From NCBI GenBank assembly GCA_008636095.1, contig VSJD01000103.1:1-10000 (forward strand): a DNA stretch of 10,000 nucleotides, written 5' to 3'. A program made the translations under genes and the position numbers. The stretch is from Kiritimatiellota bacterium. Its GTDB lineage: Bacteria > Verrucomicrobiota > Kiritimatiellia > JAAZAB01. The stretch's first letter is position 1; each line of letters starts with the position of its first letter. Under the pieces are notes generated by a model. That model worked only from the letters and a program-made list of their open reading frames with translations, had not been told where the DNA came from and ran no database searches. Positions 1 to 6,628 of this stretch are shown piece by piece.

Positions 1-1002
1 TGCCACCTGAGCGTGGCCTTCACGTAAAGCATGATATCCTCGAGTGACGAAGACGGCCGACGTTTCCCCGCTTTCGCGAATCATAGCCAGGATGTCGTCG
101 GACAGTTCGAAGTTTCCGGGCGTGTTGAGAATATCGAACACCGTGGCATGCTGGAATATGTTGGCCAGGGCCTCTGAGAATACGGCGTTCATGGGGCCGT
201 CAATCTTTCCGCCCAGTCGGTCGCGACGCGGTGTATTGAGTGTGATGTTGTGTCCGAGTTCGTGGAACAGGGAAGAAAAAATGATGCTCTTTCCCAGGTA
301 GTCCGGGTAGCACGTTATCGAAGGTGGGTGCGAGAACCATTGCGCCATGCAGCCGTTCAGCGCTGTTTGCTTGAGGATGACCTGCCGATGCATAGCATCA
401 GGACAGGTGTTCCCATTGCAGTAGTTCAACTGCAGTTGGTGGGCAACATCCATTACATATTCGATCGTGCCGCGACGTGTTGCGTCCAGTTCGTTTTGGT
501 CAAATACCTGGGTGCCGTTCGGCGGAAGATATCCCGGCATGGTTGTGCCGATCTCAGTCGGTGCACTCGGTATGGTGATGCAACGCTTAACTGCTGCACT
601 GCGCCGGCAGGACCAGTCAATTGGACGCAGAGATACGCGGACGGCCACTGTGGTGTCGCGGCTGCCATCGTCATAGTGCCCGGTAATGCTCACGGTGTAG
701 TTTCGATTGGTGTCATGGTAGGCATGCTGGGCCGGGAAGAAGCGCGTGTCCTTTGTCCCGTCATCCCAGTCAAACGTGAACGGTGCCCGGGGACAGCGGG
801 AATCTGCGCCACGGATGAACGCCGGAGATCCCTGTATTATCTCGACCTGGACGCTAAGCGAACGATTGACGGCGAGAACCGGCCGAAAACTGAACTCTGG
901 TCGCGCTTCGGAGGTAAAAACAACGCAGAATAAGCATGCCGGGATCGTCCCGTAACGAAACGGGAGCGCTACATCCTTATAACACACTGTTCGGGAGAAC
1001 AT
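1..1002 (-). CDS. Partial secreted PKD-domain zinc metallopeptidase (HELGH), C-terminus off the window
   Basis: The minus strand is open from 1152 to base 1 with no stop, so the gene continues beyond the left edge. Numbering from the ATG at 1002, residues 20-29 (IPACLFCVVF) form a short hydrophobic stretch that could be a signal-peptide core. Residues about 70-115 look like a PKD fold: FDWDDG near 77-82, then a YTVSITG strand. HELGH lies at 247-251, followed by SEALAN with its Glu at 277, giving HExxH-x25-E. This is the zinc-ligand layout of gluzincin-type metallopeptidases. The inferred role is an exported zinc protease with a carbohydrate- or protein-binding PKD module; the substrate is unknown. 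Neither ATG 1002 nor ATG 1062 has a clear Shine-Dalgarno, and GTG 987 is a third option. The stretch 1003-1062 would encode an Arg-rich leader and looks non-coding, so I prefer 1002. It is divergent from the EF-G-like gene. The family call is fairly secure; the start is not. Confidence 0.75.
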   Translation of the reverse strand, partial: MFSRTVCYKDVALPFRYGTIPACLFCVVFTSEARPEFSFRPVLAVNRSLSVQVEIIQGSPAFIRGADSRCPRAPFTFDWDDGTKDTRFFPAQHAYHDTNRNYTVSITGHYDDGSRDTTVAVRVSLRPIDWSCRRSAAVKRCITIPSAPTEIGTTMPGYLPPNGTQVFDQNELDATRRGTIEYVMDVAHQLQLNYCNGNTCPDAMHRQVILKQTALNGCMAQWFSHPPSITCYPDYLGKSIIFSSLFHELGHNITLNTPRRDRLGGKIDGPMNAVFSEALANIFQHATVFDILNTPGNFELSDDILAMIRESGETSAVFVTRGYHALREGHAQVA

Positions 1003-1262
1003 TCTCGAGCGGTGCAGGAGATCAACAAGGCGCCAAGAGCGCCGCACTTTGCGTGTGAGCATACGTTCTCGCGGTGATTCGCCCGCCCTTCTTTGCAGTG
1101 ATAGGTGACGGAGTAAATATATCAGATAGATGCCGCCCAAAGAAGAGAAATATCACGTTTCATGAATTGGCTCTGGCGGCGCTTTTCTGGGCGCAACAAA
1201 ACCTTGCATTGGACAGGTGTATCCGGTATCAATACCCAGGTTCGCGCGTAAGCGCGCAAATC

Positions 1263-1297
1263 GGGAATGGTTAATGGGGAATGGCTGATGGTTGATG
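1263..1297. repeat. Heptamer array, family A (GNNAATG type), 5 units
   Basis: Five consecutive 7-base units in perfect phase each start with G and end in ATG (for example GGGAATG, GTTAATG, GCTGATG). There are no insertions between units. The block is the left arm of an inverted arrangement with 1340-1367; the 13-mer at 1265-1277 is exactly complementary to 1353-1365. Confidence 0.85.
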
Positions 1298-1339
1298 CGG
1301 CCTGATTGATCCGCTCGTGGTACATGGCAAGCTATCTGC

Positions 1340-1367
1340 CATTATCCATTGACCATTAACCATTCTG
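1340..1367. repeat. Heptamer array, family A in inverted orientation, 4 units
   Basis: Four in-phase 7-base units of the form CATTNNC (CATTATC, CATTGAC, CATTAAC, then CATTCTG) are the reverse complement of the 1263-1297 family. The block ends about 20 bases before the EF-G-like Shine-Dalgarno. An upstream TTG at 1349 lies inside it and would give a false N-terminal extension of the EF-G-like protein. Confidence 0.85.
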
Positions 1368-1387
1368 TTGTGGATCATTTAACGGAT

Positions 1388-1393
1388 AGGAGG
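1388..1393 (+). promoter_or_regulatory. Strong Shine-Dalgarno that sets a GTG start
   Basis: AGGAGG is followed by a 6-base spacer and GTG at 1400. It decides the start of the EF-G-like gene against the in-frame TTG at 1349, which lies in a repeat and has no ribosome binding site. Confidence 0.85.
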
Positions 1394-1399
1394 CCTATA

Positions 1400-3445
1400 G
1401 TGAAAGACATTGCCGTGGAGGATGTGCGTAATTTCGTTCTGTTGGGTCACACCGGCAGTGGCAAAACCATGTTGTGTGATGCCTTCCTTTATAAGCTCGG
1501 CCTGACCGAAAAACAAGGGCAGGTCAGCGCCGGCACCAGCTTGAGTGATTTTACTGAGGAAGAAATCAGCCGCAAGATCAGTCTGTATACCCAGTCTTTT
1601 ACGGGCGTCTTCAAGACCAAGCAAGGCCAGAAAATCCAGATGACCTTCGTGGACACCCCGGGATTCGACGATTTTTACGGACAAGTACTCTGCGCCAGTC
1701 ACGTGGCCGATGCGGCCTTGATCACCATTGATGCCACCGCCGGTATCCAGGTGGGCACCAACCGCGTTTGGCGCCGGTGCGCGGCGTTGGGTCTGCCCCG
1801 GGGCATTGTAATTACAGGGCTCGATAAGGAAAACGCCAATTTTGCTAAAATCCTGGCCGACGCCCAGAAAGTCTGGGGTCCGAAATGTGTGCCGGTTGTG
1901 TTTCCCGTAGCGGGCGGCGTGGTCGAAGTCCTGGGTGCGACGGCACCGGCGGGCGCCACAGCGCCTGTGGGCGTTTCCGCCGCAGATTGGCAGGCGTATA
2001 AAAGCGCGCTCATCGAGCGGGCGGCCGAGACGGACGATGCGCTCCTGGAAAAATACCTGGGTGGCACGGAATTGACGGACGATGAAATTGCCAAGGGCCT
2101 ACGTGTGGCGGTGTGCGCCGGCAGTCTGATTCCCGTCTTTGCCGTTATGACTCCCAAGGACATCGGTGTTAACGAATTGCTTGGCGGCATTGTTCGCCTT
2201 TTCCCAGCCCCCCTGGAGCGGACTATCAAGGACACTGCGGGCACGGCGATCAATCCCGCCACGGAAGCGCCTTTCGTAGGTGTGGTCTGGCGGCACGTGA
2301 CCGATCCCTATGCCGGCAAGTTATCCTATGTGCGCATCTACGGCGGTACGTTGAAGGAGAACACGGAGGTTTTCAATGCCACTAAGGGCCAGAAGGAAAA
2401 GATCGGGGTTCTTCTCCAGCCCCAGGGCAAGAAACCCTCGCCGATCACGGAGGCGCGCTCCGGTGATATAGTGGCGCTGCCGAAATTAAAGAACACGGGG
2501 CTTAATGACGTCCTGTGCGCGGTGGGGCAGAAAGTGGCGTTTGAGCCGGTCGTGTTTCCGAGCCCGGTGGTGTCGGTGGCGGTCTTGGCCAGGAACCAGG
2601 CCGATGACGACAAGCTCGGGATCGCGCTCACCCGCGCCGTGGAAGACGATCCGACCCTGGTGGTGGAGCGGCACGCAGATACACGCGAGACGGTGCTTTC
2701 CGGGATGGGCGATGCACACCTGGAACTCGTCCATGATCTGATGAAAAAGCGCAGCAACCTGGACGCGGAATTCAAGGTGCCGAAGGTGGCCTACAAGGAA
2801 ACGGTAACCGGCCTTGGTGACGGCCATTACAAACACAAGAAGCAGTCCGGCGGCCGCGGGCAGTATGCGGAAGTGTATTGCAAGGTCCAGGCGAAACGAG
2901 CGGACGAAGCGGAGTGGTTCGATGACGCGGTCGTCGGGGGCGTCATTCCGAGGAATTTCATACCGGCCTGCGAAAAGGGGTTTTTGGAGGCCATCCCGCA
3001 CGGCGTGTTGGCTGGCTACCCGGTGGTTAACGTGAAAGTCTCCGTGTATGACGGTTCCTACCACGATGTGGATTCCTCGGAAATCGCGTTCAAGATTGCC
3101 GCCGCACGCGCATTCAAGGAGGCCTTGATCAAGGCCAAGCCCGTCCTGCTGGAGCCGATCATGACCGTGCGCGTTATGGTACCGGAGCAATCCATGGGCG
3201 ACATCAACGGCGATCTTAACCATCGGCGCGGGCGCATCCTGGGTGTGGATATGGAAGACGGTGTGCAGGTTATCACTGCGGAAGTACCCCAGGCTGAAAT
3301 GTTCCGGTATTCCTCCGAATTGCGCAGTATCACGGGCGGGCGCGGATCATTTGAAATCAAGTTTGCCCGGTACGATGTCGTGCCCAACACGATTGCCCAG
3401 AAGGTTATTGCCGGCGCCGAGAAGAAGAAGGAAGCGGAGGAATAG
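1400..3445 (+). CDS. EF-G-like translational GTPase (FusA paralogue)
   Basis: The protein is 681 residues from the GTG start, about EF-G length, with the full five-domain order. The GTPase domain has a P-loop GHTGSGKT at 16-23 and DTPG at 85-88. Domain II covers about 291-380, domain III about 388-465 (including SGMGDAHLEL), and domains IV and V run to the end, with GGRGQYAEV, SSEIAFKIAA, PEQSMGDINGDLNHRRGRI and SITGGRGSF. GHTGSGKT, rather than the AHIDAGKTT of canonical EF-G, marks the EF-G-like paralogue group (COG0480), whose exact role is poorly defined. Canonical EF-G drives tRNA-mRNA translocation on the ribosome with GTP. Two oddities: the G4 guanine-specificity motif, normally NKxD, reads TGLD at 139-142, and the switch I RGIT element reads RKIS. 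The C-terminus is a charged Lys/Glu tail. The family is certain. That this is not the main EF-G is inferred from the motifs and from the absence of neighbouring rpsL, rpsG or tuf. Confidence 0.9.
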   Translation: MKDIAVEDVRNFVLLGHTGSGKTMLCDAFLYKLGLTEKQGQVSAGTSLSDFTEEEISRKISLYTQSFTGVFKTKQGQKIQMTFVDTPGFDDFYGQVLCASHVADAALITIDATAGIQVGTNRVWRRCAALGLPRGIVITGLDKENANFAKILADAQKVWGPKCVPVVFPVAGGVVEVLGATAPAGATAPVGVSAADWQAYKSALIERAAETDDALLEKYLGGTELTDDEIAKGLRVAVCAGSLIPVFAVMTPKDIGVNELLGGIVRLFPAPLERTIKDTAGTAINPATEAPFVGVVWRHVTDPYAGKLSYVRIYGGTLKENTEVFNATKGQKEKIGVLLQPQGKKPSPITEARSGDIVALPKLKNTGLNDVLCAVGQKVAFEPVVFPSPVVSVAVLARNQADDDKLGIALTRAVEDDPTLVVERHADTRETVLSGMGDAHLELVHDLMKKRSNLDAEFKVPKVAYKETVTGLGDGHYKHKKQSGGRGQYAEVYCKVQAKRADEAEWFDDAVVGGVIPRNFIPACEKGFLEAIPHGVLAGYPVVNVKVSVYDGSYHDVDSSEIAFKIAAARAFKEALIKAKPVLLEPIMTVRVMVPEQSMGDINGDLNHRRGRILGVDMEDGVQVITAEVPQAEMFRYSSELRSITGGRGSFEIKFARYDVVPNTIAQKVIAGAEKKKEAEE

Positions 3446-3479
3446 GCGGACGCCGGACGACAGACGACGGATGACAAGC
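3445..3479. repeat. Heptamer array, family B (GNCGGAC type), about 5 units
   Basis: Beginning at the last base of the EF-G-like stop codon, the units GGCGGAC, GCCGGAC, GACAGAC, GACGGAT and a degenerate fifth follow in strict 7-base phase. It is unrelated in sequence to families A, C, D and E. Confidence 0.75.
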
Positions 3480-3494
3480 GTTTAGCGTTTTGTT

Positions 3495-3522
3495 GACCTC
3501 TGACTTCTGGTCTCTGACCTCT
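3495..3522. repeat. Heptamer array, family C (GACCTCT type), 4 units
   Basis: Four in-phase pyrimidine-rich units are seen: GACCTCT, GACTTCT, GGTCTCT and GACCTCT. The block lies 15 bases after family B and 22 bases before family D. Confidence 0.85.
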
Positions 3523-3524
3523 GC

Positions 3525-4496
3525 TTGGGTGTCGGAGGTCGGCAATCGAAAATCGAAAATCGAAAATTGGAAATCGAAAATTCGATAACAGGGGCGTTGG
3601 AACATTGCGAGCTGTGCCCGCGCCGGTGCGGGGTCAATCGGGCGATGGGGTGCTTGGGCTATTGTCGCGCCGGGCGCACGACGCAGATTTTCCGGTATGG
3701 ATCGCATTCCGGCGAGGAGCCGCCCATTTCCGGCACGCGCGGGTCTGGCGCCATTTTTTTCAGTCGGTGTACATTGCGTTGTGTTTATTGCCAGAATTAT
3801 CCCTGGAGCCAGGAAGGGAGCGGCGAGACCTGCACGGTCGAGGAACTGGCTGGAATCCTTGACGCTCTTCGCGCGGAAGGCTGTCATAACTGGAACTTGG
3901 TGAGCCCAACGTCCTGGTTGCCGATGATTGTCGAGGCATTGAAGTGCGTGCGCAAGGCTGGCCAAAACCTGCCGGTTGTGTATAATACCAGCGGATTTGA
4001 ACGGGTCGAGACCGTACGCGCCATGGCGGGAAAAGCGGATGTTTATCTGACTGACCTGCGCTACGCCAGTTCGGAAGACGCCGCACGCGGGTCCGATGCC
4101 GCAGTATATGTGCAGTACGCCCGGGCAGCGGTGCTGGAAATGTGGCGCCAGGCCGGGCCGCTCGTGGTAGATGCCGCGGGCGTTGCAATGCGTGGCGTGA
4201 TATGCCGGCTGTTAATCCTGCCCGGACTGGCGCGCGAGGCCTGCGCCTCGCTGGAATGGCTGGCGGAACAGATTGGACCAAAGATGGCGGTGAGCGTCAT
4301 GGCGCAATACACGCCGACGTATCGGGCAATTGGCCAGGTTCCGTGGGGCCGGGTTATTACCCGCGCGGAATATGACGTTGTGTGCCGGGCGGTTGAACGA
4401 TTAGGATTCACCGAAGGATGGATTCAGGATTTCGGCGCCGCGCCCGGCGGCAAGCTGGCGGGGTTCAATATGTCGCCGCGTCGAAAGACGGAATGA
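3525..4496 (+). CDS. PflX-type radical SAM protein (pyruvate formate-lyase activase homologue)
   Basis: The protein is 323 residues from the TTG at 3525. An N-terminal cysteine cluster C-x2-C-x3-C-x7-C-x3-C (residues 28-47, around ELCPRRCGVNR) precedes EEPPISG and the radical SAM motif C82-x3-C86-x2-C89 (CTLRCVYC), followed by QNYPWSQ. This is the pattern of COG1313 (PflX), a group related to pyruvate formate-lyase activating enzymes. The SAM-binding 4Fe-4S cluster and radical chemistry are known for the superfamily; the substrate of this group is not settled. No glycyl-radical partner is in the window. The start is uncertain: TTG 3525 has no Shine-Dalgarno and runs through a heptamer array, TTG 3567 is inside the array, and TTG 3597 (just before EHCELCP) has a purine run too close to it. 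Residues 1-24 may therefore not be translated. The gene lies 50 bases upstream of yebC on the same strand, so co-transcription is possible. Confidence 0.8.
   Translation: MGVGGRQSKIENRKLEIENSITGALEHCELCPRRCGVNRAMGCLGYCRAGRTTQIFRYGSHSGEEPPISGTRGSGAIFFSRCTLRCVYCQNYPWSQEGSGETCTVEELAGILDALRAEGCHNWNLVSPTSWLPMIVEALKCVRKAGQNLPVVYNTSGFERVETVRAMAGKADVYLTDLRYASSEDAARGSDAAVYVQYARAAVLEMWRQAGPLVVDAAGVAMRGVICRLLILPGLAREACASLEWLAEQIGPKMAVSVMAQYTPTYRAIGQVPWGRVITRAEYDVVCRAVERLGFTEGWIQDFGAAPGGKLAGFNMSPRRKTE
3545..3579. repeat. Heptamer array, family D (ATCGAAA type), 5 units
   Basis: Three exact copies of ATCGAAA are followed by ATTGGAA and another ATCGAAA, all in 7-base phase. The array lies within the open frame of the radical SAM gene, where it encodes a Lys/Glu/Asn-rich leader (IENRKLEIEN). 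A 16-mer starting at 3540 recurs exactly at 5444-5459, in front of ruvC. Confidence 0.9.
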
Positions 4497-4546
4497 CGAA
4501 AAACGTAAAAACGAAAGAAGGATCATAATAAGACAAGGGGACAATC

Positions 4547-5302
4547 ATGAGTGGGCATAGTAAATGGAAAACCATCCAGCATAAAAAGGGCGCGGCGGAT
4601 GCTGCGCGCGGGCGAATTTTCAGCAAACTAAGCAAGGAAATTTCCATCGCGGCGCGCGCTGGCGGCGGCGATCCCGTCATGAATCCGGCCCTGCGCACGC
4701 TGATTGCCAAGGCCAAAAGCAGTAACATGCCGGCCGATAATGTGGAGCGTGCCATCAAGAAGGGCACGGGTGAGTTGGCTGGCGGTCAGCTTGAAGAAAT
4801 CACCTACGAGGGCTATGCCGCTGCCGGCGTGGCCCTGGTCATCAAAGTCCTGACCGACAACAAGAACCGGGCGGCCTCGGAAATCCGGCATATTTTTACG
4901 AAATTCGGCAGTAACCTGGCGGGCCAGGGTGCGGTGGCGCGCACGTTCAAGCGCAAGGGGCAGATTCTGGTGGAAGCCGCCACGGTGGAAGAAGACAAAC
5001 TTATGGGTATCGTGCTCGATGCCGGCGCCGAGGATATGCAACAGGACGGCGAAGTGTTCGAGATCATTACTACTCCCGCCAGTTACCAAGCCGTGGTTGA
5101 TGCGCTGGAAAAGGCCGGCATCAAATCCGCCAGCTCGGAAATCGTGCTGATTCCGGACGCCTTTGTGCCGGTGACCGATAAAACCACAGCCGGCAACATT
5201 GTCAAGTTCATCGAAACCCTCGAAGAGAATGAGGACGTCCAGAACGTTTATTCCAACATGGACGTGAATGAAGCTATTTTAAAGGAGATGGAACAGAAGT
5301 AA
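4547..5302 (+). CDS. yebC: YebC/PmpR family protein
   Basis: The protein is 251 residues, the usual family length, starting with the family signature MSGHSKWKTIQHKKGAAD and keeping NMPADNVERAIKKGTGE and YEGYAAAGVA. The ATG has a good ribosome binding site (AAGGGG at 4535-4540, spacer 6). The family was annotated as DNA-binding transcriptional regulators (PmpR, YebC); later work links some members to translation, relieving ribosome stalling at proline-rich stretches. Which role applies here cannot be told from sequence. It is followed by ruvC and ruvA, a common bacterial neighbourhood, but a gap of about 120 bases with a possible weak terminator separates them. The protein is cytoplasmic, with no signal peptide or membrane segment. 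Confidence 0.95.
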   Translation: MSGHSKWKTIQHKKGAADAARGRIFSKLSKEISIAARAGGGDPVMNPALRTLIAKAKSSNMPADNVERAIKKGTGELAGGQLEEITYEGYAAAGVALVIKVLTDNKNRAASEIRHIFTKFGSNLAGQGAVARTFKRKGQILVEAATVEEDKLMGIVLDAGAEDMQQDGEVFEIITTPASYQAVVDALEKAGIKSASSEIVLIPDAFVPVTDKTTAGNIVKFIETLEENEDVQNVYSNMDVNEAILKEMEQK

Positions 5303-5309
5303 AATGTAT

Positions 5310-5337
5310 TTTCGATTTATGATTGTCGATTTGCGAT
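5310..5337. repeat. Heptamer array, family D in inverted orientation, 4 units
   Basis: Four in-phase units (TTTCGAT, TTATGAT, TGTCGAT, TTGCGAT) are reverse complements of the ATCGAAA family. The array begins eight bases after the yebC stop and faces the direct family D array at 5435-5462. Confidence 0.8.
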
Positions 5338-5362
5338 TAAAGCATGATGCTTGAATTTTTTT
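5336..5362 (+). terminator. Possible weak intrinsic terminator after yebC
   Basis: The stem AAGCA (5340-5344) and TGCTT (5348-5352) has a TGA loop and is extended by ATT/AAT across one mismatch. It runs straight into seven Ts at 5356-5362. The stem is short and AT-rich, so termination would be inefficient if real. Confidence 0.4.
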
Positions 5363-5367
5363 ATCAA

Positions 5368-5395
5368 ATCGGCGACCGGCAAAACGAAAATTGGG
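5368..5395. repeat. Degenerate family D heptamers, about 4 units
   Basis: ATCGGCG, ACCGGCA and AAACGAA follow in phase, then a fourth poor match. They resemble family D, but each unit departs from the consensus. Likely a decayed part of the flanking arrays; weaker than the others. Confidence 0.45.
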
Positions 5396-5423
5396 AATAA
5401 CCTCCGGGTTTCAGCGTCCCATC

Positions 5424-5969
5424 ATGTATTTAAAATCGGCAATCGGCAATCGAAAATCGGAAATTAACGGCGGCCGCATCCTGGGCGTGGATACCTCCCT
5501 GCGTTCCACGGGGCTGGGTTTGATCCAGGTGCGTGGATCGCGCTTGGAACTTGTGGAGCAGGCTTTGGTGAAAAATCCGGCTGCCTGGTCCCTGTCGCAA
5601 TGCCTCGCTCATTTGCACGCGGCGATCGGCGAAATCCTGGAACGGGGCAAACCCGGGGCCGTGGCCATCGAAGGCATTTTTTTTTGCAAGAATGTGCGCA
5701 CGGCCGTTGTCCTGGGCGAGGCGCGCGGCGTGGTGATCGCCGTCTGCGCAGTGGCCGGGGTGCCGGTGTATGAATATTCCCCGCGCCGTGTCAAGCAGGC
5801 GGTGGTCGGATTCGGTGGCGCAGGTAAGGACCAGGTGATCCGAATGGTGACGTCGCTCCTGGGCTTGCGCGAAGCGCCTGCGGAGGATGCCGCCGACGCT
5901 CTGGCCATTGCCATCTGCCATGCCCATGCGGGAAAATACGGGGCGTTGATGGGTACGAAGGAAATATGA
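5424..5969 (+). CDS. ruvC: Holliday junction resolvase RuvC
   Basis: RuvC cleaves Holliday junctions as a dimer, together with the RuvAB branch-migration motor. All four catalytic acidic residues are present: D23 (GVDTS), E83 (AIEGIFF), D155 and D158 (DAADALAIAICH). Their spacing of 60, 72 and 3 residues is nearly that of E. coli RuvC (D7, E66, D138, D141). The ATG at 5424 gives 182 residues, but the catalytic Asp is then 16 positions later than normal, because residues 4-13 are encoded by a heptamer array. No Shine-Dalgarno precedes 5424 or the alternative TTG at 5391, and no standard start codon lies at the expected place near 5472. The N-terminus is therefore uncertain while the domain is intact. 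The stop overlaps the ruvA start (ATGA), which indicates translational coupling. Confidence 0.9.
   Translation: MYLKSAIGNRKSEINGGRILGVDTSLRSTGLGLIQVRGSRLELVEQALVKNPAAWSLSQCLAHLHAAIGEILERGKPGAVAIEGIFFCKNVRTAVVLGEARGVVIAVCAVAGVPVYEYSPRRVKQAVVGFGGAGKDQVIRMVTSLLGLREAPAEDAADALAIAICHAHAGKYGALMGTKEI
5435..5462. repeat. Heptamer array, family D (ATCGGCA/ATCGAAA), 4 units inside ruvC 5' end
   Basis: ATCGGCA twice, then ATCGAAA and ATCGGAA, follow in strict phase. The array is read through as residues 4-13 of the predicted RuvC. The segment 5442-5465 matches 3552-3575 at 20 of 24 bases, and both give similar peptides (IGNRKSEI here, IENRKLEI there). Confidence 0.85.
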
Positions 5970-6562
5970 TCTCATTCCTTGAAGGTATATTGGTGGAGAA
6001 GACGCCGACGCGCGTGGTACTGAACGTCGGCGGGGTGGGCTACGAAGTATTCATTCCGTTGAGCAGTTTTGACAAATTGGGCGCTCCCCCGCAAACCTGC
6101 CGCCTGCTGACCTGCGACTACATCCGCGAAGACCAGCATAGTCTGTTCGGCTTCGTGAGCGAAGCGGAACGCAAGTTGTTTGTCTTGCTGATGAGCGTCA
6201 GCGGCATCGGGCCCAAACTGGCCCTGAGCGCCTTGAGCAGTTTGACCGTGCGCGAAATGACCGGCGCCATTGCCGGCGGCGATATCAAGCGGCTTGGCGG
6301 GGTGACCGGCATCGGCAAGAAAATCGCCGAGCGCATGGTGGTGGAATTGCGCGACAAGCTCTCCGCCACCGAGGGACTCTCAGCCGTCGCTTCCAGCAGT
6401 GCGGATTTGGGAGGCGACCATCGTATGCGCGATGCCGTGCTGGCGCTGATTTCCCTGGGCTATAAACAGGCCGACGCCCAGAAGATGGTGGCGACGGTTA
6501 TAGGGAGTGGCAAACCAGGTCTTTCCGTCGAAGATATTGTCCGTAAGGCATTAACCCGCTGA
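5966..6562 (+). CDS. ruvA: Holliday junction branch-migration protein RuvA
   Basis: The protein is 198 residues, normal for RuvA, which binds four-way junctions as a tetramer and loads the RuvB motor. The N-terminal OB-fold domain starts MISFLEGILVEKTPTRVVLN and contains GGVGYEVFIP. Two helix-hairpin-helix motifs are visible, VSGIGPKLAL at 78-87 and VTGIGKKIAE at 113-122. A C-terminal RuvB-binding domain (about 152-198) follows a Ser/Ala linker. The ATG overlaps the ruvC stop by four bases, with GAAGGA at 5957-5962 only about three bases upstream, so translation probably depends on ruvC. RuvB is not downstream; the unit ends in a hairpin region and the next gene is gap. Confidence 0.96.
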   Translation: MISFLEGILVEKTPTRVVLNVGGVGYEVFIPLSSFDKLGAPPQTCRLLTCDYIREDQHSLFGFVSEAERKLFVLLMSVSGIGPKLALSALSSLTVREMTGAIAGGDIKRLGGVTGIGKKIAERMVVELRDKLSATEGLSAVASSSADLGGDHRMRDAVLALISLGYKQADAQKMVATVIGSGKPGLSVEDIVRKALTR

Positions 6563-6570
6563 AAGATGTG

Positions 6571-6628
6571 GCCGCATCGGCCCGCCTGCAACGCTGTGCG
6601 TAGCACTGCGGGCAGGTAACGATGCGGT
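6571..6628 (+). other. Nested three-tier inverted repeat downstream of ruvA
   Basis: The outer stem CCGCATCG (6572-6579) pairs with CGATGCGG (6620-6627), 8 of 8. A middle stem CCTGC (6585-6589) pairs with GCAGG (6612-6616). The inner hairpin is CGC-T-GTGC, loop GTA, GCAC-T-GCG (6592-6610), with one T-T mismatch. It could be a structured RNA end, a REP-like element, or the upper part of a terminator region. Function is unknown. Confidence 0.6.

Larger units (their letters stand above)
1003..1399. other. Divergent intergenic region between metallopeptidase and EF-G-like gene
   Basis: This stretch of about 400 bases must hold the promoters for two divergent genes, but I find no convincing near-consensus pair. 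A weak plus-strand candidate is TTGCAT at 1204-1209, a 17-base gap, then TATCAA at 1227-1232. Small hairpins are visible: GGCGC/GCGCC at 1029-1043, and CGCGC-GTAA-GCGCG at 1243-1256, which has a GNRA-type loop. Two heptamer-repeat blocks (1263-1297 and 1340-1367) lie in opposite orientation and form a long imperfect inverted repeat. The short open frames here have no recognisable protein content. Confidence 0.5.

Noticed and set aside
250..933. 227-codon plus-strand open frame over the left end
   Set aside because: Its translation has no recognisable domain. The opposite strand, in a frame with no stop from 1152 to 1, encodes PKD-like and HELGH motifs, so this is an antisense shadow.
1074..1274. 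Small plus-strand gene in the divergent intergenic region
   Set aside because: No ribosome binding site, no recognisable domain, and it ends inside the heptamer array.
1349..1399. Upstream TTG start for the EF-G-like protein
   Set aside because: The extra 17 residues come from the heptamer array, there is no ribosome binding site, and GTG 1400 has AGGAGG at ideal spacing.
3445..3579. CRISPR array
   Set aside because: Units are 7 bases with no spacers; there are no 25-40 base repeats and no cas genes.
4486..4520. Further heptamer-like array around the end of the radical SAM gene
   Set aside because: The GACGAA-like words repeat at mixed 7- and 8-base spacing and soon lose phase, so it is not safely part of the 7-base pattern.
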